From positions 287 through 9,200 of the forward strand of contig DCUN01000026.1 of NCBI GenBank assembly GCA_002327225.1: a stretch of 8,914 nt of DNA, given 5' to 3'. This stretch comes from Desulfobulbaceae bacterium UBA2213. GTDB lineage: Bacteria; Desulfobacterota; Desulfobulbia; Desulfobulbales; Desulfocapsaceae. The position numbers and the translations under genes are program-made. Below are positions 1-5,888 of this stretch, one piece after another (the first letter of the stretch is position 1; each line of letters opens with the position of its first letter). The notes beneath the pieces are model-generated. The model ran no database searches. It was not told the DNA's origin and was given only the letters and a program-made list of their open reading frames with translations.

Positions 1-278
1 CCGATTCCTTTTGTGTCCGGCTCCCTGATAACAGTGCCGGTGACGCTGCTCAGATCTGACGCCCCAATGGGGATATGGCCTGGATGAGTATTCTGCACCA
101 GTCCCTTTCCCTGGATGGCCTGCTGCAGTTCCTGCTCAAACTCGAAACGGGCCGGGGCATAGCCAGGTGTGTCGGCATTGGCGATATTTGAGGCGATAAC
201 CCGTTGATTGGCGGAACGAAGATCCAGTGTTTTTTTTAACAGGTGGATATTTGAATCAAAAATAGAAAGATTTTCCAT
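1..278 (-). CDS. flgB: Flagellar basal-body rod protein FlgB (3' end outside window)
   Basis: This is the N-terminal 92 codons of FlgB, a proximal rod protein of the flagellar basal body that is assembled in the periplasm after export by the flagellar type III system. The translation begins MENLSIFDSN and contains the family signature of rod and hook proteins, SNIANADTPGY, at about residues 29-39, inside the amphipathic N-terminal helix typical of flagellar axial proteins. No cleavable signal peptide is present, as expected for this family. A GGAGA Shine-Dalgarno sequence sits 8 nt before the ATG and supports the start. The gene lies 47 nt downstream of the TPR protein gene on the same strand, so the two are probably co-transcribed. 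Codons 13-15 contain a run of eight A in the coding strand. The missing remainder should lie beyond position 1, probably followed by flgC and fliE. The identification is firm. Confidence 0.95.
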   Translation of the reverse strand, partial: MENLSIFDSNIHLLKKTLDLRSANQRVIASNIANADTPGYAPARFEFEQELQQAIQGKGLVQNTHPGHIPIGASDLSSVTGTVIREPDTKGI

Positions 279-325
279 GGGACGTGTCTCCGTTGTCTGT
301 CTCTTGTCTTGTCACGTAATATTTC

Positions 326-2761
326 TTAAAGACCCTTGAGCTCCAGTTCTTTCTGGGCTAATTTCTTCCAGAAAGGGTTATCTCCTGTTTCGACAAGCTG
401 GGCGAAAAATTTTAGCGCCCTTTCTTTTTGTCCATTGTGTCGGGCAATCTCAGCTAATCTGAATAATGCTTGATCCTTGTGAGTTTTGTTTTGCTGGAGA
501 GGAACAAACAGCTCTTCCGCTTTTCTGGTATCACCCTGTTGATAGCAACTTTCGGCCAGCATGAAAAGAAGTTCCGGTTGCTTGTCGGCAGGGGTGAGCT
601 TCAGCTCTTCCAGAATGGTCTTTGCCTTGGCGTAGTCACTGAGGTGAAAAGAAAGAGATGCCTGGAGAATCCTGAACCTTGTATCCTTGAAGGCCTCCCC
701 TGATGCCTTCAAGGATAAAAGGGTGAGGGCCTCTTTATATTTGCTGATGGACATGAGGGTCTGTAATCGTAGATAGAGCACTTCCACATGATCCCGACCT
801 TGTGGGTAAAGATATGTGTATTGGTCTGCGTATTCTTCCACCAGGCCAAAGTCCCCCTGCTCGTAGGCGAGCTTGATCAGGGGAAGGTAGTAGGGCGCCT
901 TGTCTTCCTTGGTGCTGACATCGAGGAGATAGATATACATCCTCGAGGCCTCATTAAAAAAACCGAGTTGACGATATGCCTCAGCCATGTCGGCAAGCAG
1001 ACTGATATCGATCCAGTTTTTAACGAAAAGGAATCTGTTTTGTTTGGCCAGGATCAGGGCCTCGATGTGCTTGCCATTTTTGATATGTTCTTTCAGGAGA
1101 TCCGGCAGGATCTCAATGAGCAGGGCGAGTGCCGTGTCATGCAGTATGCCGCCCTTGAAATCTCTGAGAAAGGTCATAAGCAGTTCAGTACTCCTGGCTT
1201 TCTGGTCAAGCATTTGGTACACAAGGGCCTCTTTAAAGGATGCCTCTTCTCTGATGGAGCGTGAAGGTGCAGTCTCGGCCAGGCTCTGGTAATGGCTAAA
1301 TGCTGATTTTTCCCAGTTTTTCAGAGTCAGCAGCTTGAGGTCAATTTGTTTGAGAGTGGCCCTGATTCCTGCTTCGGTGTTGGGATACGTCATTTCAATC
1401 TGGGCGAAGTCATTGATCATGTCGGATTCATGGCTGGCTCCAGGTGTGCTGTGGAGAATTGCCATGGCCTTGCGAAAACTGATCATGTCAAGGTGTTCCT
1501 GGGTGCCAGCTGAGATTTGTTTTGCCAGGCGATCGTAGCAGTCAGTTGCTTGTTTGAACTGTTTGTGGTGATAGAGGACGCTGCAGTACCCATTGAGAGA
1601 AGAGCTGTTTTCTGTAAGGATGTCGGAATCTGCAAGGAGTTGATACCCCGCATGGGCCTTGATGAATTCTCCTGTGGCCACCCAGTAATCTGCCTGACGT
1701 AAGGCTTTCATCGCTACGACTCTGGCAGGAAAGGCAATATCCTCTTTGGTCAGCAGAATGCGCATACGTTCAAATCGCTTGCTTGCCTGAGCAGTTTCTA
1801 TCTGGGTCAGGATAAACCAGGGAGTTGCCGGGTTGTCTTTATCCATAACTGATTCGAGGTTCTTCAGCTCAATATCGGCAAGATAAGGGTCTGCGTATTC
1901 CGCCTGCAGGCGTAAAAGAAGATATCTTGCCAGGAGACCGACTGGTTCTGTATTGTACTGCGTTGAGAGGAGATAGAATTGGTTGTATGCTTCTTTGAAA
2001 TTGCCGGCGCGCAGGAGGATGTCAGCGTAGGTCAGGGACAGTTTTTTTTTGTTTTCCGGGTCTTTTTCATTGTTGAGTTGTTCAACGATCAAGGGGATCA
2101 GGTTGTTCCAAAGCTTCAGTCTGGCGCCTTCAATGATTTCCGATGGCAGGAGCGCGATGTTTTCTTCCATCTCAGGGGGAAGGAGGGTGATAGCAGGAAA
2201 AGGGACCAGGGAAAACTGCACTGCTGGTTCAATCTTGATTTCTGCTTCATACTCTTTGAAAAAGTTCTTCCACTTTCCAGGGTAAGGAGATGTGTTGAGC
2301 GGATTTGAAAAATCCTTGGTCTGTCGTTGCAGGACGGACAAGCCTTGCAGCTTTTCTGCAAGAGCCGGTCGCGTGGCAGTAAGTTCGTTTCCCAGAAGGA
2401 TGTCAAGTACAAGTTTGTTGGTCTCCTGTCCAGGAACCACGTTGACCTTTTGAGGCGGATAACGGAAAAAGAATGAAATGGTGGTGGTCTTGTTTTTTGT
2501 TAGTGACAATATTTTGACTATTTTGTCATCAGCTTCAGGGAGCGTTAGATCGTCGGCGGAAAGGGTGTTTTTCAGCACCAGGTCTATGCGTTTTTCCTTG
2601 CTGTTAATGGTATGTTTGGGGGGCGAGCTGAAGGAGCAATAGAGCTGGATACTGTTGCTGCTGTAGCCCTTGCTGATTTTTGTAAGAATCGTCTGGGGCG
2701 ACGTGTATCCGCTTGTGGTCACCAGGATGCCTGCAAGAAGGAAAAGAAATATTTTTTTCAT
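326..2761 (-). CDS. Periplasmic TPR-repeat protein with AMIN-like N-terminal region, flagellar-cluster associated
   Basis: An 811-residue protein with a clear signal peptide (MKKIFLFLLAGILVTTSG, cleaved near residue 20), so it acts in the periplasm or at the envelope. Residues about 25-125 alternate short beta strands (for example KRIDLVLKN and NKLVLDILLG) and resemble an AMIN-type domain, a fold used for peptidoglycan or envelope localisation; this is by pattern only. From about residue 240 to the end it is helical with many TPR-like units, such as those around 243-275, 390-415, 586-615, 625-655, 732-755 and 765-790, with recurring A-x-x-x-G-x-(F/Y)-x-x-A patterns. TPR arrays mediate protein-protein contacts. 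No enzyme motif is visible. Its position just before flgB, under a sigma-54-type promoter, suggests a role in envelope assembly or function of the flagellum, which is inference. The ATG has no recognisable Shine-Dalgarno sequence. Codons 238-240 form a run of nine A in the coding strand. Confidence 0.85.
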   Translation of the reverse strand: MKKIFLFLLAGILVTTSGYTSPQTILTKISKGYSSNSIQLYCSFSSPPKHTINSKEKRIDLVLKNTLSADDLTLPEADDKIVKILSLTKNKTTTISFFFRYPPQKVNVVPGQETNKLVLDILLGNELTATRPALAEKLQGLSVLQRQTKDFSNPLNTSPYPGKWKNFFKEYEAEIKIEPAVQFSLVPFPAITLLPPEMEENIALLPSEIIEGARLKLWNNLIPLIVEQLNNEKDPENKKKLSLTYADILLRAGNFKEAYNQFYLLSTQYNTEPVGLLARYLLLRLQAEYADPYLADIELKNLESVMDKDNPATPWFILTQIETAQASKRFERMRILLTKEDIAFPARVVAMKALRQADYWVATGEFIKAHAGYQLLADSDILTENSSSLNGYCSVLYHHKQFKQATDCYDRLAKQISAGTQEHLDMISFRKAMAILHSTPGASHESDMINDFAQIEMTYPNTEAGIRATLKQIDLKLLTLKNWEKSAFSHYQSLAETAPSRSIREEASFKEALVYQMLDQKARSTELLMTFLRDFKGGILHDTALALLIEILPDLLKEHIKNGKHIEALILAKQNRFLFVKNWIDISLLADMAEAYRQLGFFNEASRMYIYLLDVSTKEDKAPYYLPLIKLAYEQGDFGLVEEYADQYTYLYPQGRDHVEVLYLRLQTLMSISKYKEALTLLSLKASGEAFKDTRFRILQASLSFHLSDYAKAKTILEELKLTPADKQPELLFMLAESCYQQGDTRKAEELFVPLQQNKTHKDQALFRLAEIARHNGQKERALKFFAQLVETGDNPFWKKLAQKELELKGL

Positions 2762-2781
2762 AATAGGGTATAGTAGGAGTC

Positions 2782-2820
2782 GTTACGAAATAACAAGTAT
2801 ATTCAAGATCATTTCGTTAC
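2782..2820 (-). repeat. Inverted repeat in the predicted leader of the TPR-flgB mRNA
   Basis: Arms of 10 nt at 2782-2791 (gttacgaaat) and 2811-2820 (atttcgttac) are reverse complements with one mismatch, separated by 19 nt. They lie between the predicted sigma-54 start site and the TPR start codon, so the mRNA could form a hairpin ending about 20 nt before the ATG, or the DNA could bind a dimeric protein. No T-run follows, so it is not an intrinsic terminator. Confidence 0.4.
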
Positions 2821-2850
2821 AAGGATTAAAGTTAGTATTGATTGTTGCCT

Positions 2851-2867
2851 TGCAATCCCTGTTCCAA
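2851..2867 (-). promoter_or_regulatory. Sigma-54 (RpoN) -24/-12 promoter for the TPR-flgB operon
   Basis: Read on the minus strand the site is TTGGAACAGGGATTGCA. Against the sigma-54 consensus TTGGCACG-N4-TTGCA it differs at only two specified bases, and the invariant GG and GC are separated by exactly 10 nt. It lies in the intergenic region and points toward the TPR gene. Transcription would begin near 2840, giving a leader of roughly 80 nt before the ATG at 2761. Sigma-54 control of basal-body genes is established in many polar flagellates. An NtrC-class activator is encoded in the same window. Confidence 0.8.
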
Positions 2868-3041
2868 TTTCGTTTTGTTTCGTGGTTTTCCGGATGTCGG
2901 CTGGCTGTGCGAAGCTCTGAGAGGAGACTTTTTGGGCCTTTTTTATGATTAGCATTGACGAAAAAATGATTTGTTGGCATCAGTAAAATTGTGAAATTGA
3001 TTGTGTCAGGTAAAAAAAGTAAATATTTTATGGAGGGTATA

Positions 3042-3416
3042 ATGGGGCATAATGTTTTATTGGTGGATGATTCAAGCACCATGCGAAAAATTGTAGGCAG
3101 AGCTCTGCGTCAGGCTGGCTTGGAGTTTGATACTATCTTTGAGGCGGCGGATGGTCTACTGGCCCTTGAGGTGCTGGAGAAGGAAGCTGTGGATATCGTG
3201 CTCAGTGATATTAATATGCCGAATATGGACGGAATCTCCTTTCTCAGGGAAAAGGCTGAACGTCCTCATATAAAAGATATCCCGGTCTTTATGATTTCGA
3301 CAGAAACAGGAGATGATATTATCGGTGAAGCAAAGGCTTTGGGGGCGGTAGGGGCAATCAAAAAGCCATTTACAGCGGAGATGGTGAGCGAAATTATTGG
3401 GCCGTTTCTTCAATAA
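3042..3416 (+). CDS. cheY: Single-domain response regulator, CheY type
   Basis: A 124-residue stand-alone receiver domain. It has the acidic pair D9-D10, the phosphoacceptor D56 (in VLSDINMPNMDG), S86 at the switch Ser/Thr position and K108-P109-F110, so it should be phosphorylatable. CheY proteins receive phosphate from CheA and bind the flagellar switch to change rotation. The ATG at 3042 is chosen because GGAGGG lies 4 nt upstream and the protein then begins MGHNVLLVDDSS, the normal CheY start. In-frame upstream starts (2991, 3030) lack ribosome binding sites and would add a non-conserved tail. cheX follows after 12 nt, so the two form an operon. No histidine kinase lies in the window. A role outside chemotaxis cannot be excluded, but the adjacent phosphatase genes and flgB favour motility. 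Confidence 0.9.
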   Translation: MGHNVLLVDDSSTMRKIVGRALRQAGLEFDTIFEAADGLLALEVLEKEAVDIVLSDINMPNMDGISFLREKAERPHIKDIPVFMISTETGDDIIGEAKALGAVGAIKKPFTAEMVSEIIGPFLQ

Positions 3417-3428
3417 AAAGGTGCCCTT

Positions 3429-3884
3429 ATGGATATGAATGATAAGATTATTGAGACAACCATAGAGATTTTTACAACCATGGTGATGGTGGATGTCTCT
3501 GCTGATGGGCCTCCATTGCAAACGAGTGGAACCCTGAGTGACTCTATTACCGGCATGATAGGTCTGGCAGGCACCCATAAAGGGGTGCTGGCGATTCATG
3601 TCCCGAATCATGTCGCCCTTGCCATTACCAGTAGTTTTCTGGGAATGGATGTTGATGAAATAAATGATGATGTTCGGGATGCTGTGGGAGAGCTTGCTAA
3701 TATGCTTGGCGGCAATGTGAAAACTATCCTGTCGAAAAACGGCAGAGACATTGACCTCTCACTTCCTTCAACTATTTCTGGTCATAAGTATGGCTTTAAG
3801 GCCACTGCCGGAATTGATCTGGTTATCTTGCCGTTCAAGACAGCATCTGGCACTTTTATGGTCGAGTTGCAGCTTGAAAAATAA
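3429..3884 (+). CDS. cheX: CheX-family CheY-P phosphatase
   Basis: A 151-residue protein, the normal length for CheX. The central helix reads DAVGELANMLGGN (residues 84-96), which carries the D-x3-E-x2-N signature of CheC/CheX/FliY phosphatases with E88 and N91 as the presumed catalytic pair. It is followed by the typical beta-rich half, including GHKYGF and the hydrophobic strand IDLVILPF. Family members dephosphorylate CheY-P in the cytoplasm; CheX works as a homodimer with one site per subunit. The ATG at 3429 has AAGG 7 nt upstream. Placement 12 nt after cheY suggests co-expression of a regulator and its own phosphatase. Only one catalytic motif is seen, so it is CheX-like rather than CheC-like. 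Confidence 0.88.
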   Translation: MDMNDKIIETTIEIFTTMVMVDVSADGPPLQTSGTLSDSITGMIGLAGTHKGVLAIHVPNHVALAITSSFLGMDVDEINDDVRDAVGELANMLGGNVKTILSKNGRDIDLSLPSTISGHKYGFKATAGIDLVILPFKTASGTFMVELQLEK

Positions 3885-3903
3885 CGATTTTGCCAAAAGT
3901 CTC

Positions 3904-3921
3904 GAATCGGTTGACCGGTTC
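3904..3921. repeat. Short hairpin in the cheX downstream region
   Basis: GAATCGG and CCGGTTC flank a TTGA loop, giving a 7-bp stem in which one pair is a wobble or mismatch. It begins 20 nt after the cheX stop codon. No U-tract follows, so it is not a classical intrinsic terminator; it could stabilise the 3' end of the cheY-cheX mRNA. Confidence 0.35.
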
Positions 3922-3936
3922 ACTGAGGATATTATG

Positions 3937-3959
3937 GATTCCCGCCTGCACGGAAATGA
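3937..3959. repeat. Degenerate palindrome resembling the dispersed GATTCCCGCC...GGGAATGA element
   Basis: gattcccgcctgcacggaaatga forms an imperfect palindrome (ATTCCCG against CGGAAAT with one mismatch). It closely resembles intergenic palindromes of the form GATTCCCGCnnnnGCGGGAATGA that are scattered through many proteobacterial genomes. It lies in non-coding sequence between cheX and the next gene. Whether it is repeated in this genome cannot be seen from this window. Confidence 0.35.
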
Positions 3960-3999
3960 ACAGTTGTTGGATTTAATTCGTCTTTTGTGAAAGGATCCA

Positions 4000-4026
4000 T
4001 TAATTATTTTGTTTTTTTGCCGATAT
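4000..4026 (+). promoter_or_regulatory. Candidate FliA (sigma-28) promoter for the tandem CheC/CheX-like gene
   Basis: The -10 element GCCGATAT (4019-4026) matches the sigma-28 consensus GCCGATAA at seven of eight bases. A weak -35 element, TTAATTAT at 4000-4007, matches TAAAGTTT at five of eight with the standard 11-nt spacer. A start near 4033 would leave a leader of about 57 nt before the ATG at 4090. FliA promoters drive late flagellar and chemotaxis genes, which fits the downstream protein. Confidence 0.5.
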
Positions 4027-4089
4027 AAAAAAATAGAGCATTATTCGACGATTTCACTTTTTCTTTCTTGATTTATATCCGTACTTCTT

Positions 4090-5880
4090 ATGAAAAAGAC
4101 GCAACAAAAAATTGACAAGATACTTGCAGCTGTCTGTAAGCGGGCTCAGGATGATGTCAGTGCACTTATAGGTACGACCTTTACACTTTCTGCCCCACAC
4201 AGCCAGTTTGTTTCTAAAGAAGATGCCTTTGAGCAGCTCTCGGGAAAACAGGTTCTTGCCAAGATGGATGTCACTGGGGATGTTCAGGGGCTTGCCTGTC
4301 TTCTGCTGGAGCTGAAAGACGCCATTCGTCTTGGCGGTACCTTGATTATGTTGCCGGATGATGCACTCGAGGAGATGGTCAGTACTGGAGAATACAATGA
4401 AGATGCGGAAGATTCATACGGTGAGATAGCCAATATTATTGCCGGGTCATATACTCACGTTTTTGAGGAGATGTATTCTGAAAGCTGCCGCTTTGTGAGA
4501 AAGACCCAGAAGTTGATTATTCCCGTTAAAGTGGATATCGGCTCTGATGAACCAGTGCCCGATCAGCTTTATTATCAGGTCGTTTCCACTATGATGCTGG
4601 CTGACCAACAGATGGGAAATCTTGTCATGCTTCTGCCGGCTATAACATTTGGCTTGGAGGAAGATGCACCAGCAGTGGAAGCCGTATCTCCGGTTGCGTC
4701 ATCACACCAGGAAAATAATATTGTTGAAGAAGGGGATAACAGTGTCCAGACAGAACCTTCCACAATTGCTGAAACGCAGTCTGTAAAAGAGGTGACGCCT
4801 GGTTTTGATGTCAAGAAGCATCGCAAGCGTGTAGACAGCTTGCTGGACTTGTGTCGTCAGAAAATAGGGAAGGAGGTGGGTGCTCTGCTTGGAGTAGAGG
4901 TCTTGCTGAGTGCACAGGAGTGTCGGTTGGTCACGAAAGATGACTATTTTCTTGATGAGGCCTCGGGTAAGCAGATCTTGGCTCACATGGATGTGGTGGG
5001 TGAAGTAGAGGGTAAAAGTTATCTCTTTGTTGCGTTGAAAGATGCTATTTTTATTGGTGGAACCCTTGTCATGCTCCCACCGGCGGAACTTGAAAAAGTG
5101 GTCATTGATGAAGAATTTGGCGATGACACGGAAGACGCCTATGGTGAAATTACCAATATTATATCAGGGGTGTATACCTCTACCTTTGAAGAACAATATA
5201 TTAAGAAGATCCGCTTTGTAAAATCAGGCATTGAACAGGTCTTGCCGCTGAAAGTTGATACTGAGTCGGAAACCCCTCTGCCGAATCAGTTGTATTATAT
5301 GAGCAGCAGCTCCCTGAGCATTGCGGGTAAGGCCATGGGAAAGGTGCAGATGCTCTTTCCGGCGGCCCTGCTGCAGCTCGATGGTCTCTTGCAGGAGGCT
5401 GCCGAGCCTGCGGCGCAGGCAGAACAGGCGAAAACAGTACCTGTTTCCCGGCAATCATCAGAACAGGGTGCGGCAACCTCTTCTGTTGGCGTGACGAAGG
5501 GCAAAACTGTGAACCAAGGCATTGATGTCCTGGTAGTGAGCGATGATGCGCAGGAGGCGGAAAAAATTACCGAGGTGCTAAAGCAGCGTCACCTGAGCGC
5601 GAAGATCCTTTCCTTTAAGGACAGTGTGACGGATTATCTCCCGGGTGAGGTGAAGGCTGTTTTTCTGGTGATGAGGAGTGTCAACGAAAAGGCCTTTTCC
5701 ATGGCCATCAAGATAAGTAGCGCCTGCTCATTGCCACTCATTGCAGCCGGACCAGGATGGACCCGGACCAAGGTAATAACGGCGGTGAAGTATGGTGTGA
5801 ATGACATCCTGCTGACCCCGGCGACCAATGATGATGTCGGGGAGAAAATTGAAAATATCTCCGTCAAGCTTGCAGCCTGA
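4090..5880 (+). CDS. Tandem CheC/CheX-like phosphatase domains fused to a pseudo-receiver domain
   Basis: A 596-residue soluble protein with three parts. Residues about 1-190 and 241-430 are an internal duplication: SGKQVLAKMDV and SGKQILAHMDV, GGTLIMLP and GGTLVMLP, and DQLYY and NQLYY align. Each half carries the CheC/CheX/FliY signature: D108-x3-E112-x2-N115 (DSYGEIAN) and D349-x3-E353-x2-N356 (DAYGEITN), exactly 241 residues apart. Residues about 191-240 and 432-475 are low-complexity linkers rich in Ala, Glu, Gln and Ser. Residues about 477-596 follow the receiver fold (IDVLVVSDD at the start, then VKAVFLVM, SLPLIAAG and NDILLTPA). The phosphoacceptor position is V527, the switch Ser/Thr is replaced, and the conserved Lys is T576, so it should not be phosphorylated. 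A CheY-P phosphatase role is inferred from the motifs and from cheY-cheX upstream. There is no clear Shine-Dalgarno sequence, but no better start exists. An alternative role is a flagellar-switch-like scaffold. Confidence 0.75.
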   Translation: MKKTQQKIDKILAAVCKRAQDDVSALIGTTFTLSAPHSQFVSKEDAFEQLSGKQVLAKMDVTGDVQGLACLLLELKDAIRLGGTLIMLPDDALEEMVSTGEYNEDAEDSYGEIANIIAGSYTHVFEEMYSESCRFVRKTQKLIIPVKVDIGSDEPVPDQLYYQVVSTMMLADQQMGNLVMLLPAITFGLEEDAPAVEAVSPVASSHQENNIVEEGDNSVQTEPSTIAETQSVKEVTPGFDVKKHRKRVDSLLDLCRQKIGKEVGALLGVEVLLSAQECRLVTKDDYFLDEASGKQILAHMDVVGEVEGKSYLFVALKDAIFIGGTLVMLPPAELEKVVIDEEFGDDTEDAYGEITNIISGVYTSTFEEQYIKKIRFVKSGIEQVLPLKVDTESETPLPNQLYYMSSSSLSIAGKAMGKVQMLFPAALLQLDGLLQEAAEPAAQAEQAKTVPVSRQSSEQGAATSSVGVTKGKTVNQGIDVLVVSDDAQEAEKITEVLKQRHLSAKILSFKDSVTDYLPGEVKAVFLVMRSVNEKAFSMAIKISSACSLPLIAAGPGWTRTKVITAVKYGVNDILLTPATNDDVGEKIENISVKLAA

Positions 5881-5888
5881 TCCCTCCT

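Noticed and set aside
788..1264. Long plus-strand open frames opposite the TPR gene
   Set aside because: They are antisense to a protein with a signal peptide and repeats, and their translations show no recognisable domain.
2891..2907. A second sigma-54-like site on the plus strand (GG-N10-GC in the cheY upstream region)
   Set aside because: Only the GG and GC geometry fits; the rest of the -24 and -12 elements match the consensus poorly.
2997..3025. TTGATT-N17-TAAATA as a sigma-70 promoter for cheY
   Set aside because: The predicted start would fall at about 3032, on the Shine-Dalgarno sequence itself, leaving almost no leader; the -10 match is also weak. No convincing cheY promoter was found.
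2991..3041. Longer N-terminus for CheY starting at 2991 or 3030
   Set aside because: No ribosome binding site precedes either codon and the added residues do not belong to the receiver fold; GGAGGG supports 3042.
3751..3990. A 79-codon plus-strand frame overlapping the end of cheX
   Set aside because: It overlaps cheX in another frame for most of its length, has no ribosome binding site and its translation has no recognisable features.
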